Shown piece by piece: positions 8,087 through 17,836 of a DNA stretch of 64,000 nt. Every line of letters begins with the position of its first letter. Within the stretch, counting starts at the first letter, position 1. A program made the position numbers and the translations under genes. Under the pieces are notes generated by a model that worked only from the letters and a program-made list of their open reading frames with translations, was not told the DNA's origin and did not search any database. The stretch is from assembly GCF_013870525.1 (NCBI RefSeq), contig NZ_JACBXD010000004.1, forward strand, positions 113,682 to 177,681, in the 5' to 3' direction. This stretch comes from Amycolatopsis pittospori. Its GTDB lineage: Bacteria; Actinomycetota; Actinomycetes; Mycobacteriales; Pseudonocardiaceae.

Positions 8087-8644
8087 GTGTCCGACCACCA
8101 GCGCGCCGACGCCAAGCGCAACTTCGCGCGCATTCTGGCCGTGGCCGAGGAGGAGGTCGCCGCCCAGGGCGCCGGGGCCTCACTGGAACAGATCGCGCGG
8201 ACGGCCGGAGTGGGCTCGGCGACCGTGCGCCGCCACTTCCCCACCCGGCGCGCACTCCTCGAAGCGGTCTCCCACCGGCGGATCGCGGCCCTCGCCGCCC
8301 GCGCCCGCGAATTGGCCGACGAGGCCGACAGCCGCGCCGCGTTGCTGACCTGGCTGGGCGAAGTGGTCACCTACTGCGTCACCGCGCGGGGGCTGGCGAC
8401 CGCACTGTCCTATCCGGACACCGACCCGGTGCACGGGAACGGCTGCGCGGTGACGCTGGGAGAAGCCGCGGCCCCCTTGCTGCGCAACGCCGCGCGCGAC
8501 GGCGCCGTGGCGCAGGACGTGACCGTCTCGGACCTGCTCACGGTGATCGTCGGTATCGCGCTGGGCACGGAGCACCATCCCGATCCGGCCGCCGAGGCGA
8601 ACCGGCTGTTCCGGCTCGTCGTCGCCGGGGTGAGCCCGGGCTAG
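8087..8644 (+). CDS. TetR-family repressor
   Basis: 185 residues from GTG 8087, with a GGAGG ribosome site at 8075-8079. The N-terminal HTH is typical: ILAVAEEEVAAQG, then LEQIARTAGVGSATVRRHFPTRRALLEAV. The C-terminal half resembles the TetR ligand-binding group with LATALSYPD and the GTEH(H)PDP end, common in actinobacteria. It presumably binds the paired operators at 8008-8068 and represses itself and the divergent NmrA gene. Its stop overlaps the convergent VWA gene by 4 bp. Confidence 0.88.
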   Translation: MSDHQRADAKRNFARILAVAEEEVAAQGAGASLEQIARTAGVGSATVRRHFPTRRALLEAVSHRRIAALAARARELADEADSRAALLTWLGEVVTYCVTARGLATALSYPDTDPVHGNGCAVTLGEAAAPLLRNAARDGAVAQDVTVSDLLTVIVGIALGTEHHPDPAAEANRLFRLVVAGVSPG

Positions 8645-9990
8645 GCGGGCAGAAGCCTTGTCACCAGACGCGTCAACTGGTGCACGTTCCGGCATTCGTG
8701 CATCTCGACGACCTCCGCGTACGCGTGCGCCTCGGAGTCCCCGGTGGACCACAGCGCCGTCCGCTCGGGGTTGAGCCAGTACGTATGCCTTGCGGCGGAA
8801 GCGATTCCGCGTACCGCCGCCAGATTGGGGTCGCCGCCGTTGGTCCTGGCGTCGCCGAGGATGAGCATGGAGGTCTTGGGACCCACGGCGTCCGAGTACC
8901 GCTCGACGAATTCGCCGAGCGCGTGACCGTAGTCGCTGTGACCGTCCCATCGGGTCAGCTCCGCGTCGGCGAGGATCCGCGCGCCGAGGTCTTCCGGATC
9001 GGCCGCGCCGGTGTCGACGAGGTGGGTGATCTCGTCGCAGGCGTCGATGAACGCGAACACGCGCACCTTGCCGAACTGGTCGCGCAGGGCCTGTACGAGC
9101 AGCATGGTGAAGTTCGCGAAACCGGCCACGGATCCCGACATGTCGCACAGCAGCACGATTTCCGGCCTCCCCGGCCGGTGCCGCCGGTAGGCCGGGCGCA
9201 TCGGGACGCCGCCGGTGGACAGCGAACGCCGCAAAGTCCGGCGCAGGTCGATCTGGCCGCGTGCGTGCCGTCGGCGGCGCGCGGCCAGGCGGGTGGCGAG
9301 TTTCCGCGACAACGGCTGCACGACGCGGCGGAGTTCGGCGAGTTGCGCGCGGCTGGCGAGCAGGAAGTCGACGCGGTCGGCGGCGGGTGCGACGGCGTGC
9401 CGCGAAACCCTTTCCCTGCCGCGGACTTCCGCCACTCGCCGTCGTGCCTCGGTGCGTACGAGACCGCGGAATCCTTCGACCCGGCGGCGGACGTCGTCGC
9501 GGTCGAGCCGGTCGGTGAAGTCCTCCTGCGCGCCCGCGCGGATCGCGTCGAGTACGCGCACCACCAGTGTCTGTGGCTGAAGGCGTTCCAACGTCTGATG
9601 CGCGGACCAGCCACCGGTGCCCGCCGCGGCGCCGTACTCCCCCAGCATGTCGACGGCGAGGCCGGCGAGCTGCGTCAGTTCCGGCTGATCGTCGGCCGCG
9701 AGTGCCGAAGCGAGCCGATCGCGCAGGGTCGCGAGGTCGTCGACCGGGTCCTGCGAGGGCGCGCCGACGCCGAGCGGGAAGTAGATGTCGAAGGTCGCGT
9801 CGAACACCGCGCGCTGGCCGCCGCGCCGGACCAGCGCCGCCGCGAGGCCTTCCCGCATCTGCTCGCGCGAAGCCAGGCCGAGCACTTCGAGTGCCGCGGC
9901 GGCGTCGACCGTCTCACTGGGACCGGCGGGGATCCCGTGCTCCCGCAGCGCTTCCACGAACTCGACGAGCCTGCCCGGCACGCCGCTCAC
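8641..9990 (-). CDS. VWA domain protein, CoxE-like
   Basis: 449 residues. The C-terminal half is a von Willebrand factor A domain with the MIDAS motif DMSGS (about residue 288) and a later Thr and Asp (YGHALGEF region). The N-terminal part is helical, as in CoxE-type proteins. MoxR ATPases and VWA proteins act together as chaperones that insert cofactors or assemble complexes. The start overlaps the stop of the upstream MoxR gene by 4 bp, so the two are translationally coupled. The client is not evident from the neighbours. Confidence 0.88.
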   Translation of the reverse strand: MSGVPGRLVEFVEALREHGIPAGPSETVDAAAALEVLGLASREQMREGLAAALVRRGGQRAVFDATFDIYFPLGVGAPSQDPVDDLATLRDRLASALAADDQPELTQLAGLAVDMLGEYGAAAGTGGWSAHQTLERLQPQTLVVRVLDAIRAGAQEDFTDRLDRDDVRRRVEGFRGLVRTEARRRVAEVRGRERVSRHAVAPAADRVDFLLASRAQLAELRRVVQPLSRKLATRLAARRRRHARGQIDLRRTLRRSLSTGGVPMRPAYRRHRPGRPEIVLLCDMSGSVAGFANFTMLLVQALRDQFGKVRVFAFIDACDEITHLVDTGAADPEDLGARILADAELTRWDGHSDYGHALGEFVERYSDAVGPKTSMLILGDARTNGGDPNLAAVRGIASAARHTYWLNPERTALWSTGDSEAHAYAEVVEMHECRNVHQLTRLVTRLLPA

Positions 9991-10868
9991 GAGTCGAGGA
10001 CCTTGCCGAGTTCCAGCCGCGCGTCCGCCTTCACGACGTCGTCCTGGTGTTTGAGGATGACGCCGAGACTCGCGCGGACGACGTCTTCACCGAGGCTGTC
10101 CGCGCCGAGCGCCAGGAGGGTGCGCGCCCAGTCGATGGTCTCGGCGACCGACGGTGCCTTCCGCAGTTCCATCGCCCGCAGCGCGGTGATCACCTTGATC
10201 AGGGACGCGGCCAGCGCGTCGTCGACGCCCGGCACCTTGAGCCGCACGATGCGCTGTTCCAGTGCCGCGTCGGGGAAATCGATGTGCAGGAACAGGCATC
10301 GCCGCCGCAGCGCTTCGGAAAGTTCTCGCGTGGCGTTCGACGTGAGCACCACGAACGGCTTGCGTCCGGCGGTGATCGTGCCGAGTTCCGGGACGGTGAT
10401 CTGGAAGTCGCCGAGGACCTCCAGCAGTAGCCCCTCGATCTCGACGTCGGCCTTGTCGGTCTCGTCGATGAGCAGGACCGTCGGTTCGTCGCCCTTGATC
10501 GCCGTCAGTAGCGGCCGGGCAAGCAGGAACTCTTCGCCGAAGATGTCGTTGCGGGCTTCGTCCCACGTCTCGTCTTTGCCGGCGGTGATCCGCAGAAGCT
10601 GCTTCGCGTGGTTCCACTCGTACAGCGCGCGAGACTCGTCGACGCCTTCGTAGCACTGCAGGCGCACGAGCCGGGACCCGCTGGCCTCCGCGACCGCCTT
10701 CGCCAGTTCGGTCTTGCCGACCCCCGCGGGGCCCTCGATCAGCAACGGCTTGCCGAGGGCGTCCGCGAGGAACACCGTGGTGGCGACGGCCGCCGAAGCC
10801 AGGTAGCCGGTGTCGGCGAGCTTCGCCGTCACGTCTTCGACGGATGTGAAGTACCCGGTCCCAGCCAC
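9987..10868 (-). CDS. MoxR-family AAA+ ATPase
   Basis: 293 residues from GTG 10868. Walker A is GPAGVGKTE (about 41-49), Walker B is VLLIDETDK (about 129-137), sensor 1 is VLTSNATREL and the sensor 2 region is near LRRRCLF. This is the MoxR/CoxD lineage of AAA+ chaperones. It is the first gene of a two-gene unit with the VWA partner. The molybdenum hydroxylase genes that such pairs often serve are about 11 kb away (21.6-24.4 kb), so a link is possible but unproven. Confidence 0.9.
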   Translation of the reverse strand: MAGTGYFTSVEDVTAKLADTGYLASAAVATTVFLADALGKPLLIEGPAGVGKTELAKAVAEASGSRLVRLQCYEGVDESRALYEWNHAKQLLRITAGKDETWDEARNDIFGEEFLLARPLLTAIKGDEPTVLLIDETDKADVEIEGLLLEVLGDFQITVPELGTITAGRKPFVVLTSNATRELSEALRRRCLFLHIDFPDAALEQRIVRLKVPGVDDALAASLIKVITALRAMELRKAPSVAETIDWARTLLALGADSLGEDVVRASLGVILKHQDDVVKADARLELGKVLDS

Positions 10869-10889
10869 GCGGCCTCCCAGCTCGATCGC

Positions 10890-12335
10890 CTACCCGGCCG
10901 ACTCTACGTCGCGTTCCGGCTTGGGCAGCAGGAACCCGACCGCGAAGGTCAGCACCACCATCATCGCGACCACCCAGAACGTCCGTTGCGCGGCGGCCGT
11001 CGGATCGGCGAGACCCGCGTCGAAGAAGACGGTGCCCAGCAGCGCCAGCCCCAGCGCGCCGCCGACCTGCTGAAGCGACGTCAAAGCTCCCGAAGCGGAC
11101 CCGGCCTCGGAAGGCTCCACACCGGACAGTGCGATCTCGAAGTACGGCCCCATGATCAGACCCGATCCGATCCCGACCACCAGCAGTGCGGGCGCGATCA
11201 GCCACGGTCCGGCGTCCGGGCCGATGATCAGCAGCAGGGCGACCACGCCCGCGGCCATGATCAGCGCGCCGGTGTGCAGCACCTTGCGGCCGTGTTTGCG
11301 GACGGCCTGCACGAGGCCCATCCCGACGATCATCCCGAGCGACATCGGCACACCGGTCAGGCCGGCCTTGAGCGGCGAGAAACCGAGGCCGAGCTGCAGG
11401 TACAGGGTGAACACGAGTCCGAAGCCGGAGAACGCCGCGAAGTAGATCGTCCCGGTCGCCATCCCGGCGAGGAAGCTGCGCTTGCGGAACAGGCTGGGCT
11501 CCACCAGCGGGTCGCCGCCGCGACGGCTCTTGCGCTTCTCGAACCAGGCGAAGACGCCGAACACCACGACCGCGGCGGCCATCATCGCGAACGTCCACAG
11601 CGGCCAGCCGTACTCGCGGCCCTGGACCAGCGGGAAGACGATCAGCAACGCGCCGGCGGTGGCGAGCAGGGCGCCGGGGATGTCGAGGGTGAGCGAGGCG
11701 CCGCGCCGGGATTCGGGCAGGAACTTCAGTGCGGCCAGCACGGCGAGCGCGCCGATCGGGAGGTTGATCAGGAAGATCATCCGCCAGCCGGTGCCGAAGA
11801 GGTCGGCGTCGACGAGCCAGCCCGCCAGGATCGGCCCGCCCACCGCGGCGAGGCCCATGACCGGCCCGAACATGCCGAACGCGGACTGCAGTTCCTTGCC
11901 GGAGAACATCTCCTTCATCATGCCGAGGCCCTGCGGGACCATCGCGGCACCGAACAGGCCCTGCACCACGCGCGCGGTGATGATCATCTCGGGGCTCACC
12001 GCGATCGCGCAGAACAGCGAGCCGACGACGAAGCCGACGGCGCCGATCAGGAACATGCGTTTGCGGCCGAAGATGTCGCCGAGCCGCCCGCCGGTGAGCA
12101 GCCCGGACACCATCGCGAGGGTGTAGGCGACGCCGAGCCACTGGATCATCGACGTGCCGCCGCCGAGCGAGGCCTGCATGACCGGTCCGGCGATGCTCGT
12201 GACCGTCATGTCGAGCAGTTCCATGACCGAACCGGTCAGGATCACGAACAGCGCGGGCCAGCGCCAGCGGTACGGCTTCGCCTCGAGCGTGTCTTCCGAG
12301 GTCACAGCGCTCGGGGTGTCCAGTGTCATCGTCAT
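10890..12335 (-). CDS. MFS exporter of the DHA2 (EmrB/QacA) 14-TM family
   Basis: 481 residues from ATG 12335. It begins with the DHA2 signature (MELLDMTVTSIAGPVM, the LDxTVxNVALP position) and has motif A GGRLGDIFGRKR, then motif C-like GPVMGLAAVGGPILAGW. About fourteen hydrophobic helices are visible. It is a likely proton-driven drug or metabolite exporter. TAGCGT 7 nt before the start suggests a leaderless promoter. It diverges from a WYL regulator, with a perfect 7-bp-arm inverted repeat between the two genes. Confidence 0.9.
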   Translation of the reverse strand: MTMTLDTPSAVTSEDTLEAKPYRWRWPALFVILTGSVMELLDMTVTSIAGPVMQASLGGGTSMIQWLGVAYTLAMVSGLLTGGRLGDIFGRKRMFLIGAVGFVVGSLFCAIAVSPEMIITARVVQGLFGAAMVPQGLGMMKEMFSGKELQSAFGMFGPVMGLAAVGGPILAGWLVDADLFGTGWRMIFLINLPIGALAVLAALKFLPESRRGASLTLDIPGALLATAGALLIVFPLVQGREYGWPLWTFAMMAAAVVVFGVFAWFEKRKSRRGGDPLVEPSLFRKRSFLAGMATGTIYFAAFSGFGLVFTLYLQLGLGFSPLKAGLTGVPMSLGMIVGMGLVQAVRKHGRKVLHTGALIMAAGVVALLLIIGPDAGPWLIAPALLVVGIGSGLIMGPYFEIALSGVEPSEAGSASGALTSLQQVGGALGLALLGTVFFDAGLADPTAAAQRTFWVVAMMVVLTFAVGFLLPKPERDVESAG

Positions 12336-12354
12336 GGGAGCAACGCTAAAGTCT

Positions 12355-12379
12355 ATTCCGGCCACTTTCTGACCGGAAT
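12355..12379. promoter_or_regulatory. Inverted repeat between exporter and WYL regulator
   Basis: ATTCCGG (12355-12361) and CCGGAAT (12373-12379) form perfect 7-bp arms 11 bp apart. They sit in the middle of the 62-bp divergent spacer. This is the obvious operator candidate for the WYL regulator, controlling both directions. Confidence 0.6.
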
Positions 12380-12397
12380 CGGAGCGAATCTGGATTC

Positions 12398-13378
12398 ATG
12401 GCGAATACGAGTGCGCGGATGCTGCGGCTGCTGTCCCTGCTGCAGACACACCGCTTCTGGTCGGGGACCGAACTCAGCGACAAGCTCGAAGTGAGCGAGC
12501 GGACGCTGCGACGCGACGTCGAGCGCCTGCGCGAGCTGGGCTATCCGGTCAACGCGAGCCGTGGCGTCGCGGGCGGCTACCAGCTGCGGTCGGGCACGGT
12601 CATGCCACCACTGCTGCTGGACGACGAGGAGGCCGTGGCGATCGCGGTCGGCCTGCGGACAGCGGCGAGCGGTTCGGTGGAGGGCATCGAAGAGACGTCG
12701 GTCCGTGCGCTGACGAAGGTCGTCCAGGTGATGCCGCCCCGGTTGCGCAGACGGGTCGACGCGCTCCAGGCGTACACGACGCCGGCGGCCGTCACCGGTC
12801 CCCGGGTCAACGCCGCCAGCCTGACGGTGATCGCGCAGGCGTGCCGCGACGACGAGCGGCTGAAGTTCGACTACGCGGCGCGCGGCGGCGAGGAGTCCGC
12901 GCGGCTGGTCGAGCCGCATCGGCTCGTCTCGCTCGGACGCCGCTGGTATCTGGTGGCGTGGGACCTCGACCGCGTCGACTGGCGCACCTTCCGCGTCGAC
13001 AGGCTCACCGAGCCGCGGACCACCGGCGCCCGCTACCGGCCGAGGGAGATCCCGGGCGGCGACGCCGTCGAGTTCGTCGAGGCCCAGATCAAGGCCAGGC
13101 CGACCACGCATACGCTCGTCGTCCGGGTCGACGCGCCGAAAGACCAGGTCGAAGCGGCGGTGCGGTATCTCGGCGGGGCGCTCGAAGCGATCGACGAGCA
13201 ATCCTGCCGGTTGACGATGAACGTCGACACCTTCGACTGGCCCGTGCTGATCCTCGCCGCCATCGGCGCGCCCTTCGAGGTCGAGCGGCCCACCGCCTTC
13301 AAAGATCACCTGCGTGGCGTTTCCAGGCTCTTCGCGGCCGCCGGTGGTGGAAACGAAAGCGCGTCGCCGTCGCAGTAA
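12398..13378 (+). CDS. HTH/WYL-domain transcriptional regulator
   Basis: 326 residues. The N-terminal DeoR-like winged helix (LSLLQTHRFWSGTELSDKL, VSERTLRRDVERLRELG) is followed by a WYL domain (about 140-215, with RRWYLVAWDLDR in the WYL position) and a C-terminal WCX-like region. WYL proteins sense small molecules or nucleic acids and mostly control their neighbours. It diverges from a DHA2 exporter and probably regulates it. A strong hairpin terminator follows directly (13399-13452). Confidence 0.88.
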   Translation: MANTSARMLRLLSLLQTHRFWSGTELSDKLEVSERTLRRDVERLRELGYPVNASRGVAGGYQLRSGTVMPPLLLDDEEAVAIAVGLRTAASGSVEGIEETSVRALTKVVQVMPPRLRRRVDALQAYTTPAAVTGPRVNAASLTVIAQACRDDERLKFDYAARGGEESARLVEPHRLVSLGRRWYLVAWDLDRVDWRTFRVDRLTEPRTTGARYRPREIPGGDAVEFVEAQIKARPTTHTLVVRVDAPKDQVEAAVRYLGGALEAIDEQSCRLTMNVDTFDWPVLILAAIGAPFEVERPTAFKDHLRGVSRLFAAAGGGNESASPSQ

Positions 13379-13398
13379 CCGAGCAATTCAGGAAAGAA

Positions 13399-13452
13399 CC
13401 TTTCCCGATGGCCGAGCGGGACGATTCCGCCATCGGGAAAGGATCTGTTTTT
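13399..13452 (+). terminator. Rho-independent terminator of the WYL gene
   Basis: A perfect 14-bp stem (13399-13412 with 13429-13442) around a 16-nt loop is followed by ATCTGTTTTT (13443-13452). The placement 20 bp after the WYL stop and the T-run make this a classical intrinsic terminator. Confidence 0.85.
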
Positions 13453-13536
13453 CACTCCTGTTCCGGATCGGACATCTCAAAGTATGAATTCGATCCGCGT
13501 GCGACAACACCTTTCACTTGTGACTGAAACCCCCGA

Positions 13537-14514
13537 TCACGGTCGGAGTAATGCGGAACCTCTTTGGGAGATCCGGTGCACCGCCGCGCCGTTCGTCCGC
13601 GCCGTCTGCACCAGGCCGGCGTTGCGCAGCACGGTCGCGTGCTGACTGGCTCCCGCGAGGGAGATACCGAGGGCGTTGGCGAGATCCGTGGTGTTGACCT
13701 GCGGCAGATCGGCGATCGTCCGCAGCACGGTCGCCCTGGTCCGGCCGAGCAGGGCGGTCAGCGATCGGACGCGCACGGCCTCCTCGTCGGGGTCCGCCGC
13801 CCACCCGGGACATCTTTCGACGGGGTAGACCAGCATCGGCGTGGCGGAGTCGTCGGAGAGCGTGGTGATGGGTCCGCCCCAGCAGAAGAACGACGGCGCC
13901 AGTACGAGACCCCGGCCGTCGAGATACAGATCCTGTTCGACCGGGTAGTCGACCTCGAGTACGGGCGGCCGCCACCGGATGGCGGGGTGCAGCCCGGTCA
14001 GCACGGCCTCGAATCCCGCGATGGCGACGACATCCGCCCTGCTCCGCCTGTCCAGCTCGACGTGGTGGCGGATACCCGGCCAGAACGGCTCGATGGCTTC
14101 ACGGTGGTACGCACGCAGGGCCTCGGCCAGCCGTCTCAGCGACTCCACCTCGCCGTCGGCGATCTCGGCCACCCAGGTGGGCAGCACCCGATGCCGGGCG
14201 AGCACCGCGATATCGGTCTTCAATCTCGTCCTCGTGGTGCCGAGGAGCAGGTCGATACCGGTCTCCAGATCGGGGATGTCGCCAGGCGGGGTGAGGAAGT
14301 CCGGCGAGTAGCCCGAGGGTCTCGCCAGTGCGGTGAGCAGACCAGTGCTGGATGGCAGCCGAGGCCGCAACTTCCGCCGCCAACCGCCGAAGACCGGCTG
14401 ACCTTGCCCGGTCTGGACCAGATGAAGGCTCAGCAAGACCTCCCACATCGGATGTGGTTCGGCGAGTAGCCGGATCCTGAGCAGGTCCTCCGTGGAAAAG
14501 TATATGCGCAGCAT
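13537..14514 (-). CDS. ArsR-type winged-helix regulator with DUF5937-like N-terminus
   Basis: 325 residues. The C-terminal about 80 residues form a winged helix (TTDLANALGISLAGASQHATVLRNAGLV, RISQRGSALL). The N-terminal about 230 residues (MLRIYFSTEDLLRIRLL, then PMWEVLLSLHLVQ) match the DUF5937 arrangement of large ArsR-like regulators common in Streptomyces and Amycolatopsis. The signal sensed is unknown. An inverted repeat 90 bp upstream (14604-14621) may be its operator. The gene is divergent from an aldo/keto reductase. Confidence 0.8.
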   Translation of the reverse strand: MLRIYFSTEDLLRIRLLAEPHPMWEVLLSLHLVQTGQGQPVFGGWRRKLRPRLPSSTGLLTALARPSGYSPDFLTPPGDIPDLETGIDLLLGTTRTRLKTDIAVLARHRVLPTWVAEIADGEVESLRRLAEALRAYHREAIEPFWPGIRHHVELDRRSRADVVAIAGFEAVLTGLHPAIRWRPPVLEVDYPVEQDLYLDGRGLVLAPSFFCWGGPITTLSDDSATPMLVYPVERCPGWAADPDEEAVRVRSLTALLGRTRATVLRTIADLPQVNTTDLANALGISLAGASQHATVLRNAGLVQTARTNGAAVHRISQRGSALLRP

Positions 14515-14603
14515 TAATGGAACCCCCAGTTCGTTCCCTTACCCTCGCAGGATAGCCCGCTTCCACTCGCCGACCATCCACCCATTCCGGTATTGCACCG
14601 GAC

Positions 14604-14621
14604 TTTCGAACAAGTTCGAAA
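14604..14621. promoter_or_regulatory. Palindrome in regulator/aldo-keto reductase spacer
   Basis: TTTCGAAC AA GTTCGAAA is a perfect inverted repeat with 8-bp arms and a 2-nt centre. It lies in the 209-bp spacer between the DUF5937 regulator and the divergent aldo/keto reductase, 90 bp from the first and 103 bp from the second. It is a candidate operator; nothing else is recognised in the spacer except the -10 at 14712. Confidence 0.5.
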
Positions 14622-14711
14622 TAATGAGGTACCGCCAACGAACCGGACAGGAAAACGGAACCGAGACGGCCGGAAGCGAGATGTCACATTCGACGGCGCG
14701 GTTCCTGCGGC

Positions 14712-14717
14712 TAGCAT
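14712..14717 (+). promoter_or_regulatory. Leaderless -10 box of the aldo/keto reductase
   Basis: TAGCAT at 14712-14717 ends 6 nt before the GTG at 14724, and no ribosome site lies between them. This is a leaderless promoter by spacing; the -35 is not clear. Confidence 0.4.
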
Positions 14718-14723
14718 CGGCAC

Positions 14724-15758
<1,035 letters not shown>

Positions 15759-15826
15759 CCGCCACGTTCGGGGACAGGTCCCGAAAACGCGTTGCCCCGC
15801 CGGGCGAGTGGATCGAGACTGCGGTC

Positions 15827-16585
15827 ATGACGTTCGAAGAGCTGCTCACCGAAGGAGAGGCCGTCCCGGTCGAAGGCTGGGACTTCTCGTGGTTCGAAGG
15901 AAGGGCCACGGAGGAACGGCCTCCGTGGGGTTACTCGCGGCTGCTCGGCGAACGGATGGCGACCGCGGAAGCCGGCCTGGACCTGCAGACCGGCGGCGGC
16001 GAGGTGCTCGCGGGCATCCCGAAACCGCCGCCGGTCCTCGCCGCCACCGAAGGCTGGCCGCCGAACGTCGAGGTCGCCCGGAAGACCCTCGCGCCGCTGG
16101 GCGGCGAGGTGGTCGAGGCGGAGTACGACGCGCCTTTGCCGTTCCCCGACGAATCCTTCGACGTCGTGAGCAGCCGCCATCCGATCGAGAACCCCTGGCG
16201 AGAGATCGCGCGGGTGCTGCGGCCGGGTGGATCCTTTCTGTCGCAACAGATCGGTGCCGGCACGGTCCGAGAACTGAAGGAGTTCTTCCTCGGCCCGCAA
16301 GACTACGGCGGTTGGACGCCCGAAGTCCTGCGGGGCGAAGCGGAAGCAGTCGGACTGACGGTCGAGCGCCTCGAACCGGCGAAACTGCGGATGGAGTTCT
16401 TCGACCTCGCCGCGGTCGTCCACTTCCTCCGCAAGGTGATCTGGATCGTGCCGGGCTTCGAGGTGGGGAAGTACCGCGACAAGCTGGCCGAACTCCATCG
16501 GATGATCGAGACCGACGGGAAGTTCGTGGCGCATTCGCGGCGGGTACTCGTGGAGGCCGTCAAACCTCACCACACCTTCGGGTGA
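15827..16585 (+). CDS. SAM-dependent methyltransferase (Methyltransf_11 type)
   Basis: 252 residues from ATG 15827. The glycine-rich motif I is LDLQTGGGEVLAGIP. The acidic loop follows a conserved NVEVARKTLAPLGGEVVEAEYDAPLPFPDESFDVVSSRHP, and the post-II signature is RVLRPGGSFLSQQ. It is a class I methyltransferase of unknown substrate, a type common and usually solitary in actinomycetes. No biosynthetic neighbours point to a role. Confidence 0.8.
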   Translation: MTFEELLTEGEAVPVEGWDFSWFEGRATEERPPWGYSRLLGERMATAEAGLDLQTGGGEVLAGIPKPPPVLAATEGWPPNVEVARKTLAPLGGEVVEAEYDAPLPFPDESFDVVSSRHPIENPWREIARVLRPGGSFLSQQIGAGTVRELKEFFLGPQDYGGWTPEVLRGEAEAVGLTVERLEPAKLRMEFFDLAAVVHFLRKVIWIVPGFEVGKYRDKLAELHRMIETDGKFVAHSRRVLVEAVKPHHTFG

Positions 16586-16638
16586 TCACTGCCGCCAGAG
16601 CTTGAGCGGGCCCGCCCGCGGGTGCGATACCTGCTGGC

Positions 16639-17832
16639 GTGTCCAGCTCCGCTCCGCGCCAGCTGGCGCTCGTTTCGGCCGCACAGATCCTCGCCATGGG
16701 ACTGTGGTTCTCAGCGTCCAGCGTCGTCCCCGCCCTGCGCGCCGAATGGGCGCTGACCACCCAGGGCACCGTACTCCTCACCGCCTCCGTGCAGATCGGT
16801 TTCGCCGCGGGTGCGGTGGTTTCGGCCGTCGCCAACCTCGCCGACCGGCTCCGGCCCGAGCGGCTGCTGGCAGCCAGCGCCGCGACAGGCGCCGTCCTGA
16901 CCCTGCTCTTTCCCTTGTGCGGCAGCCACTTCTGGCTCGCCGTCCTACTGCGGTTCGGTACCGGGGTCGCGCTGGCGGGGGTCTATCCGGTCGGGATGAA
17001 GATCGTCGTCTCATGGTTCCCGAACAACAGGGGCCTCGCGCTCGGGGTGCTGCTGGCCGCGCTCGCCCTCGGCTCGGCGTCTCCTCATCTGGTGGCCGGC
17101 GGCCTTCCAGGCTGGCGGACGGTGCTCGTCGTCGCCGCTCTCCTGGCCCTCGTCGCGGCGGTCCTGGCCGCGGTGTTCGTCCGGGCCGGCCCGGACGCGC
17201 GGCGGTCACCACCGTGGGAACCGGCGTACCTGATCACGATGGTGCGCGACCGGCGGCAGCGGCTGATCGCGCTCGGCTATTTCGGCCATATGTGGGAGCT
17301 CTACGCGTTCTGGACCTGGGTCCCGGCTTACGCGGCCGCGGCGTTGAAGTCCGCACCGGGCACGGTGAGCCTGCTCGCGTTCGCCGTCATCGGGGTCGGG
17401 GGCGCCGTCGGCTGCCTGGTCGGCGGGGCGCTCTCGGACCGGGTCGGGCGGATCGACGTCGCACTCGCGGCGCTGGCGGTGAGCGGGCTGTGCTGTGTGC
17501 TCTCGGTGTCCGCCTTCGACGCCCACCCCGCGGTGCTGGGCACACTGCTGTTCGCCTGGGGAGTCGCCGCGATCGCCGACTCCGGCCAGTTCTCCGCCGC
17601 GTTGAGCGAAGCCGCGGATCCGCGCTACGTCGGCACCGCGCTCACCGCGCAGACGGCGATCGGTTTCCTGGTCAGCGCGCTGACCATCCAGGGGTTGCCG
17701 CTGCTCGCCGACCTCGTCGGCTGGCGGGCCGCGATCCCGGCGCTGGCGATCGGGCCGCTCCTGGGTGTGGTGGCCCTGACCAAACTCCGGCGTCCATCGC
17801 TTGACCAGATTTCAAAATCAGTCATAAACTAG
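16639..17832 (+). CDS. MFS transporter, 12 TM (cyanate/nitrate-like group)
   Basis: 397 residues from GTG 16639, with GATACC at 16626-16631 as a possible leaderless -10. Twelve hydrophobic segments are visible. The motif-A region is NLADRLRPERL between helices 2 and 3, and GGALSDRVGR marks the second half. The substrate is unknown. The TetR gene starts 5 bp after its stop and an LLM oxidoreductase follows, so the three genes form a small co-oriented unit. The TetR gene also has its own promoter inside this gene's 3' end. Confidence 0.85.
   Translation: MSSSAPRQLALVSAAQILAMGLWFSASSVVPALRAEWALTTQGTVLLTASVQIGFAAGAVVSAVANLADRLRPERLLAASAATGAVLTLLFPLCGSHFWLAVLLRFGTGVALAGVYPVGMKIVVSWFPNNRGLALGVLLAALALGSASPHLVAGGLPGWRTVLVVAALLALVAAVLAAVFVRAGPDARRSPPWEPAYLITMVRDRRQRLIALGYFGHMWELYAFWTWVPAYAAAALKSAPGTVSLLAFAVIGVGGAVGCLVGGALSDRVGRIDVALAALAVSGLCCVLSVSAFDAHPAVLGTLLFAWGVAAIADSGQFSAALSEAADPRYVGTALTAQTAIGFLVSALTIQGLPLLADLVGWRAAIPALAIGPLLGVVALTKLRRPSLDQISKSVIN
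17801..17830 (+). promoter_or_regulatory. TetR promoter and operator inside the 3' end of the MFS gene
   Basis: TTGACC (17801-17806), an 18-nt spacer and TAAACT (17825-17830) make a near-consensus promoter. It ends 6 nt before the GTG of the TetR gene at 17837, a leaderless arrangement. Between the boxes lies GATTT CA AAATC (17808-17819), flanked by TGAC and GTCA, a palindrome suited to TetR autorepression. The AT-rich patch stands out in otherwise GC-rich coding sequence. Confidence 0.6.
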
Positions 17833-17836
17833 CTTC

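Noticed and set aside
13408..13527. 39-codon ORF (MAERDDSAIG...) after the WYL gene resembling a RiPP precursor with Cys near the end
   Set aside because: Its start lies within a perfect 14-bp stem with a T-run, a terminator. No modification enzyme is nearby, and the frame is explained by chance.
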